A stretch of DNA of 64,000 nucleotides from Flaccisagitta enflata (GCA_965153355.1 OZ231127.1:10850001-10914000); one strand, 5' to 3'. Positions 45,003 through 57,694 are shown, counted from the stretch's first letter. Program-made: numbers and translations. The notes: a model not told the origin generated them from the sequence alone.

Positions 45003-45172
45003 TTGTTGCGGACGGGTGGACAGGGACGTGTAACTTTAATCCACACCCTCGCCCACTCCACACACAGACAATCACAACTGACGCATAAGAAATGTGTGTT
45101 TTTGCACATTCCAACTCAATCAACATGGACGGATGGACTGACAGACGGATGGACAAAGCCTCTTATAATCAA
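45003..45172 (+). mobile_element. Hairpin-family element without terminal hairpin
   Basis: GTTGCGGACGGGTGGACAGG at the start, a GACGGATGGACTGACAGACG core and AAGCCTCTTATA at the end. The terminal hairpin is missing. Confidence 0.55.
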
Positions 45173-45234
45173 TTCAGTGGCGGTTTAACAGCGAGTTGCC
45201 TCCTCATTTACCATCTTTATAGCTAGAGGGCTAA

Positions 45235-45413
45235 AATGGGGGCTGGGAGGGCAAATTTGAGGCCTTGATGGTCAACGGGGGGGATGGATGGAAGGATGGA
45301 AGGGCGGATGGAAGGACGGATGAAGGGACAGATGGAAGGACGGACGGAAGGACAGACATCTGGAAATTCCCCCTGTGTTCTACAGAACATCAGACCTTTG
45401 GGGCCGCCGCCCA
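45235..45413 (-). mobile_element. Truncated foldback-family element
   Basis: Only one arm is present (45345-45413: CTGGAAATTCCCCCTGTGTTC...GGGGCCGCCGCCC) with a GGAAGGACGGAT-repeat interior. It is the mirror partner of the 44075 arm within the 3.6-kb palindrome. Confidence 0.7.
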
Positions 45414-46394
45414 AAAAGGGTATACAAAGATAGATATTCTTAGGTAAATATTAGCACTGGTTTGTTGACCTTGTTAAGTGTGAGCAGCAGCAGCTTATCG
45501 TTTATCATATCAATCATTTCATAGATTGCGAATGAATAAATAAATGAATGATTAAATGAATGAACAAATGAATGAATGGAATTACGATTCCATATCCAGC
45601 ATGCAGGTGTAATGAACCAGTCCATCGACATTAGAGAAAAACGACATAGCAGATGATAAGATTTTCGCCATTTTGGCACCGTTTTGAGCCATTTTTGGTC
45701 ATTTCGGGTCATTTGAGCCATCTGGAAGGGTCCATCAGGGGTCCTAAGCCTTTACTCTTATTCCCATATAGTCCTCCTCTACTACACGACAGTATCTGAA
45801 AAGATAATTTGGCATTTTATTGTTATTTTGGTGATTTCTTACAATTTGCAGTTCATTAGGTTCCCTGAATGGGCCCCTAAAAGGGCCCCTCAGGGGCTCG
45901 TAAACTAAATTAGTGTACCCCAGCAGTATCTTAACATAGAACATACATCTCCATTAACCTCTAGGAAAGATAGTGAACACATTTGCTCGTCCAATCAAAA
46001 GAGAGAAACCGGCCAAAATTGATAAAAACGCATATTTGCCGGTTTTCCCTCCTCCTCCTCCTTCTCCTTCTCCTCCTCCTCCTCCTCCGTCCACCACCAC
46101 CACCACAACCGTCTAACCTCTGCAGGAATAATACAGTGACAAAACATTTTGTATAACGCATTTTACTTCAACATTATCCATCTATTTCATATCATAGGGA
46201 AATTGCCCTAGTCAGTTAATCTGATATTTGTCAAAAATCATTGAAATCTCATTTGCATATTGTGGTCAAATCGCGCGCAACTAGATCCTCCAATATTGAT
46301 GTTAAATGAATTTCCTTCCATTCCTAAGACCCATACCCGTCATAAAAATCCCCAATGAGATCAGTGAGTGGAGAATTTTACTTATAACTACAGC

Positions 46395-46571
46395 CTAGCG
46401 GACACGCGACTCTACACCTTGCTGTGTCAGTCGGTTGGTAGGTCGGTAGGTCAGTCTGTCGGTCGGTCGGTCGATCTGTCGGTCCGTCACATTTTTGAAT
46501 TCCGCGCAGTTTTCGCATTACTGCTCCTGCCCAACTGTCCGCAACTGGATTGCCGTGTATCCGGCCTTGTT
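46395..46571 (-). mobile_element. Hairpin-ended element, hairpin damaged
   Basis: Minus strand: AACAAGGCCGGATACACGGCAATCC, internal AGTTGCGGACAGTTGGGC and (GACC)n core. The end GAGTCGCGTGTCCGCTAGG has lost the last stem bases. The homologous end at 43287 (TAGTCGCGGACACTAGG) is reduced to a few bases. Confidence 0.78.
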
Positions 46572-46749
46572 TCCTTTCTCAATAGAGGGAAAAATTAGTC
46601 TCACTAAAGGGAAAAACATTGGTATTACTGGAGGGAATTTTTATTTATTAAAATTCCTTTTAATGAGATAATGAAATAATCTCACTGGAAAAAATTTTAG
46701 TGAGACAAAATTCTCTCCGGTGAGAAATTCGCACTAAGGGTACCCTCCC

Positions 46750-47000
46750 TTGGAAGGCACTTTAAAAGAACTTTCATTTGGCTCCAATCTGGCATTAATA
46801 GCTTTATTCGTTTAGAAATGGCATTAGAAAGTGTAAAAAAATTGCCATTATCATTTTTGCAAATCTATTGAAAAAAGAGTATTTTCACAAAATAGAGGAT
46901 CAGTTTGACAAGCTCTAACTTGTAAACCGTTCGAGATACGTCAAGGTGCACACGAGGGTGCAGTTTCTAGGTTAAATCATGTTCTAGAAAAAATTAAAAT
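46750..47000 (+). repeat. Dispersed AT-rich repeat, GCCGC-ended family
   Basis: Shares TTTCATTTGGC.CCAATCTGG, TTTAGAAATGGCAT and AAACCGTTCGAGATAC with 47217-47617, in the same orientation. Confidence 0.7.
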
Positions 47001-47745
47001 GATAATTTTACATCTTTTAAAAAGGTAATCATATTTTTAGTATATATTATTGATTTATTTGCATTGAGAATCATTTACGTGTTCAAAATCAGTCGGAAAA
47101 ATTGGGAAAAGTCTAAAAAAATTAGCTCCCATTCCTTGACTTGTCTTATGTGAAATTCTTAATCAGTCTCTTAATGCATAAATTTGCATTTCTAAAAACA
47201 TGGCCCTATTCTACTACGCGAATAAAAAAAAAGCCGCACTTTTAAATGACAATTTATCATATTAAATTTCAAAATAATCAAACAAAATCTTAGACCATTT
47301 TGAAGATCTCAAAGAGATCTTTCATTTGGCATCAATCTGGTATTTCTAGCTTGATTCATTTAGAAATGGCATAAAAAAGAGTGAAAACATTACCATTTTC
47401 AGTTTTGCAATCATATTGAAAAAGAGTATTTTTGCAAAAAAGAGGTTTACTTTGGCAAGCTCTATCTCTTAAACGGTTTGAGATACAGACCTGGGGTTGG
47501 TCTAGAATGAAAGAAAATTCAAAACATTCAGAATCTATTAAACAAAAAAATTTTGAATTAATTTTTTGTGTCTCTCCCACTCAGCTACAAAAGGGTGCGG
47601 CTTTTTTTAATTCGCGCAGTAAAGACAAACAAGAAAAGGGCCATGTTCTCAGAAATGCAAATTTTTGCATTCCATGAGAGATTAGGAATTTCACGCGAAA
47701 TGACTGTCCAAATTTGCTGCTCGTGTGCACCACGACATACAAACT
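46930..47745. repeat. 0.8-kb foldback around the GCCGC-ended repeat
   Basis: TIR-like ends at 47217-47243 and 47588-47617 (GCGAATAAAAAAAAAGCCGC type) are flanked by further inverted blocks (ACATGGCCCTATTCT near 47199 against GGGCCATGTTCTC near 47638; GTGCACACGAG near 46947 against CTCGTGTGCAC near 47722). Confidence 0.75.
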
Positions 47746-47800
47746 TGGGACAAGTCTTTAATGAACCAAAAAATGATAATCTCAAAAAACAATTAAATAG

Positions 47801-48019
47801 AACAAGGCCGGATACACGGCTACTCCAGTCGCGTGCGGGTGGGCAGGGGCCGTATTTGAGGTCACTTGATCATTTGGGCAGGAGCAGTGAGGCCATAGAC
47901 CGCAAAAACCAAAAAAAAGTAAAGTGTGACGGACCAACGGACGGACGAACCGACGGACGAACAGACCGACGGACGGACCGACAAAGCGGGGTGTAGAGTC
48001 GCGTAGCACGCGACTAAAA
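47801..48019 (+). mobile_element. Hairpin-ended element, AGTCGCG type, intact
   Basis: AACAAGGCCGGATACACGGCTACTCC, internal AGTCGCGTGCGGGTGGGCAGG, a GACCAACGGACGGACG core, GTGTAG, and hairpin AGTCGCG-TAGCA-CGCGACT (47997-48015) plus AAAAA. One of the best-preserved copies. Confidence 0.9.
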
Positions 48020-48139
48020 ATGATAAGAGAATCATTTTTTTCTTTTTTGACAACCAACGATAGGGTGCGGCTTATCTTTTATTCACTTAGTACAACCGTT
48101 CCACAAACAATCACAATTTGCAAACGGGGATTCCGTCGA

Positions 48140-48298
48140 AACAAGGCCGGATACACGGCAATCCAGTCGCGGACGGTTGGGCAGGAGCAGTACCGCAAAA
48201 ACCGCTCGGAATTCAGAAATGTGACCGATGGACAGACGGACCGGCGGACTGACCAACCGGCACGGCAAAGTGTAGAGTCGCGTGTCCGCGACTAAAAA
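48140..48298 (+). mobile_element. Hairpin-ended element, AGTCGCG type, intact
   Basis: AACAAGGCCGGATACACGGCAATCC, internal AGTCGCGGACGGTTGGGCAGG, and hairpin AGTCGCG-TGTC-CGCGACT (48276-48293) plus AAAAA. The loop and internal motif (GGAC/GTCC) differ from the preceding copy together. Confidence 0.9.
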
Positions 48299-48329
48299 CA
48301 GGGGTAAAAACTCAAAGAAAAATAAAGAG

Positions 48330-48623
48330 AAATAGGGAAAAGAAAGAAGGAATGAAAGAGAAAAAAAGAAAGTAAGGAAAGAAAGAAAGAAGGAAAGAGA
48401 GAGAGGAAAAAAGAAAGAAAGAAGAAAAAGAGAAAGAAAGAAAGAAAGGTAGGAAGAAAAAAAGATAGATAGAGGGAAAGGAAGAAAGAAAAAAAAAGAA
48501 AAAAAGAAAGTAAGAAAGAAAGAAAGAAAGAGAGAGAGAAAAAAAGAAAGAAAGAAAGAAAGGAAGAAGAGGCAGGCGCCAATATAAAAAGAGAGAGGAA
48601 GAAACAAAACATGAAAGAAAGAG

Positions 48624-48663
<40 letters not shown>

Positions 48664-48697
48664 GAAAGGTAGAAAGAAAGAAAGAACGAGAGAAATA

Positions 48698-48757
<60 letters not shown>

Positions 48758-48773
48758 AAAAAAAAGAAAGAAA

Positions 48774-48857
<84 letters not shown>

Positions 48858-48902
48858 ATGAAAGAAAGAAAGAGAAAAGAGGCAGGTGCCAATAAAAAAA
48901 AA

Positions 48903-48985
<83 letters not shown>

Positions 48986-49047
48986 GAAAGATAGAAAGAT
49001 AGAAAGAAAGAAAGAGAGAAAGAAAGAAAGAAAAAAAGAAAGAAAGT

Positions 49048-49107
<60 letters not shown>

Positions 49108-49125
49108 AGGAAAGAAAGAGGAGGC
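48330..49125. repeat. (GAAA)n array with a GGCAGGCGCCAATA spacer
   Basis: About 800 bp of GAAA repeats, interrupted three times by GAGGCAGG(C/T)GCCAATA (48571, 48880, 49122). This indicates a longer unit of about 240-315 bp built of microsatellite plus spacer. Confidence 0.93.
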
Positions 49126-49223
49126 AGGCGCCAATATTTCTCTTGCTCAATCTGGATTCTGCTCGCGCCAAATAGAGGAGGAAATTTTGTCATCTTTCAA
49201 CTTCCGAATAGAAAGGGGCAAAG

Positions 49224-49225
<2 letters not shown>

Positions 49226-49290
<65 letters not shown>
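49226..49290. repeat. (GA)n microsatellite
   Basis: Pure GA tract. Confidence 0.95.
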
Positions 49291-49291
<1 letters not shown>

Positions 49292-49740
49292 CAACACGAT
49301 TTAGTTTTTTTAAAACAGTCAAGGACGTATAAGGAAGAGAGATGTTATGATAGACGAATTTGCCATCGAAACTTAATGATATTGCCTTTTGCTCAATTTG
49401 TATATATAACGAATTTCATACAACGGCTGATATCGCGGTTTACCGTTTGTTGCCGTTGTTGTTGCCACTTGTATGCGTACGTATGCTACATCAAGGGACT
49501 GAGGGAACCATAGTGGCATGGTAAGAGGCGTTCAGACTATTGAAATATCAGCAGTTATGCAGATCCACCACGCAAGGCGCACCTGTTTTGATGGTCTAGT
49601 TACTGTAGTGCGAATCTTTAAATGAAAATATGAGTCTGTGAACTACCAATCCACTGAAGTGCAACCTTGAACTATTCTAGCTTCCTCTTCTACGGGATTA
49701 AACTGTACTTGGTCTTGTTTCCTTCTTTCTTCCTTAATTA
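49291..49740. other. Unassigned DNA
   Basis: No supported gene or repeat. Confidence 0.4.
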
Positions 49741-49764
49741 TTCCTATCTGTTTATACCTGTACT

Positions 49765-49988
49765 CGACTGTCTCTGTATGTCTGTCTCTACATCTGTCTG
49801 TTTCTGTCTCTGTCTATCTGTCAACTTGTCTGTCTTTCTGTCAGTCTGTTTTTGTCTTCCTTTAAGTATCTAAATCTGTCTGTCTGTATGTCTGTCTTTT
49901 TGTCTGTTTGCCCATCTGTTTATCTGTCTACGTGTCCGTGTGTCTGTGTGTCTGTGTGTCTTTGTGTCTGTGTATCTGTCTGTCTGTC

Positions 49989-50078
<90 letters not shown>

Positions 50079-50209
50079 TGCGTGTCCTTGGACGGGAAGA
50101 GCGCTCTTGGGATCTCTTTTGACGTCACGTGAACTCATAAGACGCGACTGATCATCTTTTTAGGGGGCCGATGAAACGCCTCTTATGAGACGGTGTTTGA
50201 CGCACCGGC

Positions 50210-50260
<51 letters not shown>
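49765..50260. repeat. CTGT and CT microsatellites
   Basis: CTGT-rich 49765-49990, (CT)n 49988-50074 and (CT)n 50212-50258. Confidence 0.93.
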
Positions 50261-50261
<1 letters not shown>

Positions 50262-50526
50262 ACCGTCACTTGTTTCCGGTTTCGTTCTCGTTCTTCTTCT
50301 TCTTTTTTGCCCACTTGGGCTGTCTTCATGCCTAATGGGAGCATCCACTGAAGAACGAAATATGTGCTTCAGTGGGAACAATTTCAACTAAAGCACAGAA
50401 TCTGTATGGGTAATCTTTTGAAGCAAATTTTCACTATAGTAGATAAATTTTTCACAACAGTGGGAGATCCTACTTCAGAGGATTAAAACAAACCAAACCG
50501 GCCAATGAATTTGATTTACTTATTTC

Positions 50527-50795
50527 AATTTCATAGAACACGGTCGGGCAGCCAGAATGACGGATGAGGGGACGTATGGATGGACGGCCGTATTATATGG
50601 ATGGACGAAAAAATGGATGGTTCGGCGGAAGAATAGATGGATGGACAGACGGACATATGGATAGACAGATGTACAGAAAATTGGACGGAAGAAAAGATGG
50701 ATGAACAGACTGACAGATGGATAGACTAATGGACAGAAAGATGGACGGATGAAAAGACAGAGCCTCCTATAAAGATGGAAAGATACATCTAAATG
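50527..50795 (+). mobile_element. Degenerate hairpin-family element
   Basis: A long GATGGATGGACAGACGG core (50560-50760), AGCCTCCTATAA, and a terminal stem AGATG-GAAAGATA-CATCT (about 50774-50791). Confidence 0.55.
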
Positions 50796-50930
50796 TAAGT
50801 ACTAAGTACTCCGTTCTACCGTACATCCCATCCCATCCCCACCCATCCCATTCCATCCCCACCAATCCCATCCCATCCCATTCAATTTTCAACCTTTTAA
50901 AAACAAGAAGAAACCATTTCAGCGTTCCGT

Positions 50931-51112
50931 TTTTAGTCGCGTGCTACGCCACTCTACAGCCTGCTATGTGGGTCCGTCTGTTGGTCCATTTGTCGGTTGA
51001 TCTGTCGGTTGGCTTTTATGAGCTTTTTTGGGCACACTTCTCCTTCTCAATTGCCTTTGTGCCCATCTGTACCCACACGCGACTGGGGTAGCCCATTATT
51101 CGGCCTTGTTTC
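50931..51112 (-). mobile_element. Hairpin-ended element, AGTCGCG type
   Basis: Minus strand: AACAAGGCCGAATAATGGGCTACCC, internal CAGTCGCGTGTGGGTA, and hairpin at 50935-50953 with one mismatch. Confidence 0.82.
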
Positions 51113-51262
51113 TACTTGATTCACGCAACTTGTTCTTTGATTTACTATCCTGTACTGAAATCCTCGAAAAATATTCTTTGAAAGGCCGATGCCTTTATCA
51201 ATAACCAAACATTAGCAACTCATCATGATTAGGAGAGTATGCAAATGGTGATGATTTTAATT

Positions 51263-51263
<1 letters not shown>

Positions 51264-51339
<76 letters not shown>

Positions 51340-51461
51340 ATTATTATTGTTGTGGTTGTTGTTGTCGTAGTTGTTTTCTTGTTGTTGTTTATTGTCATGT
51401 CGTCATCGGATTTTATTTTGATCATGGATTTTTCTCTTGTTGCCAGAGCTAGACGTGACGT

Positions 51462-51496
<35 letters not shown>

Positions 51497-51500
51497 TATC
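51264..51500. repeat. (GTT)n and (GAT)n microsatellites
   Basis: GTT repeats 51264-51390 and GAT repeats 51459-51497. Confidence 0.95.
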
Positions 51501-51565
51501 AAACATTGTTTGTCACCGACACCATTTTATGAGATGGCTTTTCTTGTCGTCTCCAATGATCTCCT

Positions 51566-51569
<4 letters not shown>

Positions 51570-51658
<89 letters not shown>
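51570..51658. repeat. (CT)n microsatellite
   Basis: Pure CT tract. Confidence 0.95.
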
Positions 51659-51660
<2 letters not shown>

Positions 51661-51789
51661 GTGTGGCTCAAGGAATGATTTGGTATTCCAATCGCATTTT
51701 CGGGTTCTGATACAAAAAAAGTTGGGGCAGTGTTGAGACTAACTCAGCTTTGAACCCAAGACAGCGATAACAGCGACAAAGATGCAAAG

Positions 51790-52490
<701 letters not shown>

Positions 52491-52493
52491 GCC

Positions 52494-52803
<310 letters not shown>

Positions 52804-52884
52804 TGTCAACAATGAGGAAGTGACGCCAAAGCAATGAAAGCGATAAGAACAAGTTAGAGGCCAAAGATTTCGACACCCATCCCT

Positions 52885-53030
52885 TCATGGTGTATCATGG
52901 TGCTTCATGGTACTGCATGGTGCTGCATGGTGCTACATGGTGCTACTTGTTGCTACACGGTGCTTCATGGTGCTGCATGGTGCTACTTGTTGCTACACAG
53001 TGCTTCATGGTGCTACACGGTGCTTTTTAG
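52885..53030. repeat. CATGGTGCT minisatellite
   Basis: About 9-10-bp units (CATGGTGCTG/CTACACGGTG). Confidence 0.85.
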
Positions 53031-53820
53031 CGCTCCTGACCCTCTTCCACTTTACCAGTTTAAGGCTAAGAGCCAACATTCGGGTTGTCCGATGACGGTG
53101 GTGGTGGTGGAGGTGGTGGTCTTGGTGGTGGTCTTAGTGTTGATGGTAGTGATGGTGGTAAAGGTGAAAGAACAATGGAGTGGTGGTGGTGAAGTAAAAA
53201 GAAATCAATACCCGTTAAACCCCGAAATAGCAAATGTCAAGAGATCAACAAATTCAATCCACTACAAGCAGATTTCCATTATTGCCAATAAAGAAAAAAG
53301 AAAAGAAATTACGGGACCAAGTTTTTAGATTCGTTATAAACGGGTTTTTCTTACTCTTGAAACCGTTATAAAAGATTTGACAGTGCTTTCTTATCCTTCC
53401 TCACTAGTGTTAACCCCCCCTTCACACACCCCTTACCCCTCTCAATCCCCCACCCATCTTGTCCACCCCTCCCTTCCACCCATCCCTACGTTCACTCAAC
53501 CTCATCTTTTCATTTTTTTTTTGCCATTTCCGGATTTCCACTTGAGTTGTTTCTACATTAATTTTGGCACATTTTTTCAAAAAAAAAAAAAAAATCTTTT
53601 ACTCTTTTTTTTTCTCGAATTCTTCAGACCATATTTTCTTCCTTTTTTCGGAGACGTGATATTCATATTTAGGAAGAAAGACAGAAAAGAAAAGAAATGT
53701 ATGAGAAAATCCAATTTTGTAATGTTAAGTTGATCGTTTCATGGCTCATGTCTACCTTTCCCTTGTTCATTCTTTTACCCACCATTAGTAATGGTCCATT
53801 ACTCCAATGCTAGTTTTTCT
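53031..53820. other. Low-complexity and unassigned DNA
   Basis: GGTGGT-rich 53095-53165, C-rich 53410-53490, A/T runs. No gene supported. Confidence 0.5.
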
Positions 53821-53842
53821 TTTCGCGAGAGAGTCATTATTC

Positions 53843-54180
53843 CTTTATTTATTCATTCATTCATTCATTCATTCATTCATTTCTTCATTCATTCATTCAT
53901 TCATTCATTCATTCATTCATTCATTCATTCATTCATTCATTCATTCATTCATTCATTCATTCATTCATTCATTCATTTATTCAATCATTCATTCATTCAT
54001 TCATTCATTCATTCATTCATTCATTCATTCATTCATTCATTCATTCATTCGTTCATCCATTTATCCACCTATTCATTCATTCATTCATTCATTCATTCAT
54101 TCATTTATTCATTCATTCGTTCATTCATTCGTTCATCCATTCATTCATTCAACCATTTATTTATCGATTCATTCATTCGC
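53843..54180. repeat. (CATT)n microsatellite
   Basis: About 340 bp of ATTC repeats. Ser-Phe-Ile-His frames are artefacts. Confidence 0.97.
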
Positions 54181-54334
54181 AGGGGGTCAACGATGGATTA
54201 AGATAAAGTCGGTAATTCCCTTGAATACGATTGGCACGGCGCAGCCATTTTTTCTGAAACCCATCCCGTTTCTTGAGCAACAACCACGTCATCGTGTCAC
54301 TCTCTCTGTCTTTCTTTTTCTTTCTCCCTATCTC

Positions 54335-54631
<297 letters not shown>

Positions 54632-54724
54632 GTCGCCTGTCGTCTTCCTTTTGAGTGAATGGAGGCAGTATCGAGGAAAAAAAATTCATACATGGGCGAT
54701 AGATAGATATGGTGGAAAGGCGAC

Positions 54725-54758
54725 GACAATTCGCCGACAATTCGCCGACAATTCGCCG
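54725..54758. repeat. 11-bp tandem repeat (GACAATTCGCC)
   Basis: Three units. Confidence 0.9.
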
Positions 54759-54928
54759 CACACAGAAGCCGAGAAGCGATATGGTGGAAGGGTGGGAGAA
54801 TCACACGACAGCGATATGCAAAAATGAGTTATATTTTAAGATTTTATAAGTATAACAATAGAATATTGGGGGTAGTATGAAATTTTCCTCACACATCAAA
54901 CATCAAACATGAGATTGGAATATGTTGA

Positions 54929-55170
54929 AACAAGGCCAACACCTTACAGTCGCGTGCGGTTGTTACGACCATAAAACCAAAAGACTATAAGACTAAATGA
55001 CTAAAAAACCAAAAGACTAAATGAAAATTGTCTTAAAATAACTCAAAATGAATGAAATTGACTTAAAATGATGTAAAACAACAACAACAACAACAACAAA
55101 AAAAAACGGACCAACAGACGGACCATCAGACGGACAGAGCGGGTTTTATAGTCGAGTGCACGCGACTAAA
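54929..55170 (+). mobile_element. Hairpin-ended element, AGTCG type
   Basis: AACAAGGCC, internal CAGTCGCGTGCGG, an AAAATGA-rich middle, a GGACCAACAGACGG core, GGTTTTATAG, and hairpin AGTCGAG-TGCA-CGCGACT (55150-55167) plus AAAA. One stem mismatch. Confidence 0.85.
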
Positions 55171-55261
55171 AACCTATAAACTTTGGAATATCATTGACTA
55201 AAAAAAATGAAAACTGCAGGTTACTGGTTAGTGGTTAGTCACCCACAGCGTAGCTTATAGT

Positions 55262-55360
55262 ATGATATAATGTAATATAATATAATATAATATAATATAA
55301 TATAATATAATATAATATAATATAATATAATATAATATAATATAATATAATATAATATAC
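55262..55360. repeat. (TATAA)n microsatellite
   Basis: About 100 bp of TATAA units. Confidence 0.97.
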
Positions 55361-55544
55361 TATGATAAAAAACTCAAAATTGTCGCTGTGATGTGACGAT
55401 ACCGGAAGGACAACCGGAGAGACGACCGGAAAAAATGGCGACAAAAAAGAAGAAAAAGAAGAAAGATGCCAAGTATTGAAAAGAAATTCCATCGAGAAAG
55501 TGAAGGAGAAAAGCAACATGATAGAGAAAGATGTAGTGGAAATG

Positions 55545-55545
<1 letters not shown>

Positions 55546-55627
<82 letters not shown>
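55546..55627. repeat. (GA)n microsatellite
   Basis: Pure GA tract. Confidence 0.96.
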
Positions 55628-55630
<3 letters not shown>

Positions 55631-55721
55631 GAAAGTTTGCTTATGCGATATATGTATCCACTGAGATGGAAGGGCATCACTTGAAGATAAGTCACAGTCA
55701 AAATTGAAAAAAAAGCTGCAC

Positions 55722-55985
55722 AATAATGGCGCGTTTCTAGTCCGAGACAATCGCGTTCTTAACAGGCTACTCGGTCGCTCGCTTTGTTTGTTCGCTAGCC
55801 CCGCTGACTTTGCTCACTCGCTTTACAGCGCTACGCTTGCTTGCTCCATTCTTGGGCTAGCTTACTCAATTCGCTCACTTCCTTGTGGGACAGTTGAAAT
55901 TCATGAAAATATGTTCATGCTGAAAAAGTGTTCAATGGGAACAAAACGCGTTTTTCATCTTCACTAAAAACACGCCCTAAGTAAG
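55722..55985 (+). mobile_element. TIR element, third copy of the inner-palindrome family
   Basis: Same block order as 6945-7235 (GCGTTTCTAGTC.GAGACAATC, GTCGCTCGCT, GGACAGTTGAAAT, ...ACGCCCTAAGT) in diverged form. Imperfect TIRs GGCGCGTTTCTAGT and GGGCGTGTTTTTAGT. Confidence 0.75.
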
Positions 55986-56212
55986 TAAAGGCAAGGCGCT
56001 TCGTACGCAAGCCAGAACTATCGTCTTGATCGGACGTTTTCTCAATAAAAGCGATTCATTCTGCATTCTTCATTCTTTCATTCTGGGTTTCTATAACTGT
56101 GAAATCAGGAATAATGTTGTTATGCTCTCAATTAGGTAGTCTCATCATCAATTCACTTTTATTTGATGTAAAGAATCAAATCCACTGCTATCAATGAAAC
56201 CCTCAGCCATAA

Positions 56213-56305
56213 AAGGGCCAGAAACTCGGCTACCGAAGTCGCGTGCCCAGGAGTAGGAGCAGAAACAGGAGCAGGTTAAAGAGTCGCGTGCAAGCGACTA
56301 AAAAA
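56213..56305 (+). mobile_element. Short hairpin-family element with a shortened core
   Basis: AAGGGCCAGAAACTCGGCTACC, internal AAGTCGCGTGCCC, GGAGTAGGAGCAG, then directly hairpin AGTCGCG-TGCA-AGCGACT plus AAAAA. The GACG core is missing, so it is only about 93 bp. Confidence 0.75.
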
Positions 56306-56780
56306 CTTTAGAAGAATGGTGTACTGCTAAACTGATAGGCCGTAAAACTGATTGAGTGACGTATGCAATGACTTTTAACGTTTAAGCAACAATTTGTGAG
56401 ATGACCAGGTCCATTGGGTTGATCGATGGTGACAATTGTATGTTTCAACCCTCCCCTCTCATCGTTCACGCACATCTTTTGTTCAGGTCGATACTATCGT
56501 AAACTGTTTATTTTTCTCTGATTGTCTTCCAGTCTGACTTCCAGTGTTGTCTCCCAGTCTAGAGATTGACCTTACATCCGGAATTTGAGTCCTGGTGAAT
56601 TTTCCGATTTCTCTTTTAAATGCGGCCGGGCCAGAGGGATTAACGGCATGAGCTTGAGGTCTAATTAATCAGCCTTAATTTGGTCCTGAAAGATACCTTG
56701 GTGTATGCACATAACTCTGTTGATCTCATTAACCAAAATTTTGAACGTCTTAGGGGCCCCTAAGGGCCCCAAAAAAAGCC
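56306..56780. other. Unassigned DNA
   Basis: No feature recognised. Confidence 0.4.
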
Positions 56781-56784
56781 CTTA

Positions 56785-57200
56785 ATGAGGATTTTTTTCT
56801 GAAAAAAAAGTGGGGTGCAATCGATAGGAAATTGTTTGATTCGCCTAGATCCAAAATCTTGCATTTTCACTTTTTTCAAAAAAACTTTGAAAATTTTTGT
56901 GTCACGCGTTGAGGACTTAGAAAAAAAAATCACAAAATATTTTTTTGAAAAATGGTTTTTAAAAGTGGGGTGCAATCGATAGGAAATTTTCTGATTTGCC
57001 TAGATCCAAAATCTTGTATTTTCATTTTTTTTCAAAAAACTTTGAAAATTTTTGTTCCGCATGGGGAACTTTAAAAAAAAAATCACAAAATATTTTTTTG
57101 AAAAATGGTTTTTAAAAGTAGGGTGCAATCAATAGGAAATTGTTTGATTTGCCTAGATCCAAAATCCTGTAACTTTACTTTTTTTTCAAGAAACTTGGAC
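56785..57200. repeat. About 155-bp tandem repeat, 2.7 copies
   Basis: GGGGTGCAATCGATAGGAAAT recurs at 56812, 56967 and (as AGGGTGCAATCAATAGG) 57120. The units share CCTAGATCCAAAATC and TTGAAAATTTTTGT. Confidence 0.88.
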
Positions 57201-57387
57201 TCTGTTGAAATTCACTGCCGGCCATATTTTCAAAGAAAGTTTAAAAATTCTCCTGGAACTCTTTCAGTTTGATATGGTTCAAACAAATGCTCATAACTTC
57301 TAAAGTGTTTGAGCCAGAACCTTGAAATTTGAAACGTGCATTATTGAAAGCGCTGAGCAGGTCCATGCAAAAGATTGAGCTACTGAC

Positions 57388-57694
57388 TAGGGTGGTCCCG
57401 AATTGGGTCAAATTTCATATATTGATATACTTGAGCCCTTTGCTCAAATGTCCAATAAAAGAAGGATTTCTCACAAGCTGGGGTGTGAAATCAAACAAGA
57501 AACCTTGTCGGCAAAACCATAGGCTTGCTATGGGGATATTTTTATTGCCATAGAAAGCCTATAGTTTTGCCGCCATGGTTTAATCTTCAAATTCAGACCT
57601 CTACTTGTGGGAAAACCTTCTTATTTAATACATTTATGCAAAAAACTAGAGTATATCATTTTTTGAAATTTGACCCTATTTCGTGACCACCCTA
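57388..57694. mobile_element. hAT-type MITE, 307 bp, 8-bp target duplication
   Basis: TIRs TAGGGTGGTCCCGAA and TAGGGTGGTCACGAA, with homology continuing about 45 bp, are flanked by CTACTGAC on both sides (57380-57387 and 57695-57702). The centre is also palindromic (GGCAAAACCATAGGC facing GCCTATAGTTTTGCC). Eight-base duplications are typical of hAT elements. Non-coding. Confidence 0.92.

Larger units (their letters stand above)
43130..46755. repeat. 3.6-kb diverged palindrome
   Basis: 43130-44110 is the reverse complement of about 45380-46755. Paired blocks are TCTAGTTGCGCGCGATTTGACCACAATATGCAAATGAGAT (43418-43455 against 46240-46280), CTATTGGGGATTTTTAT-type (43345 against 46350), GAGAGGTTAATGGAG (43902 against 45950), GGGGTACA (43967 against 45913) and the foldback arm (44075 against 45413). 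The outermost arms are AGTGAGAC...CTCACTA-rich (43140-43280 and 46570-46745). The centre is near 44.75-44.95 kb. No gene. Confidence 0.82.

Noticed and set aside
48083-49193. 280-362-residue frames rich in FFLS on the minus strand
   Set aside because: Translation of the (GAAA)n array; overlapping frames of similar length are all repeat-derived.
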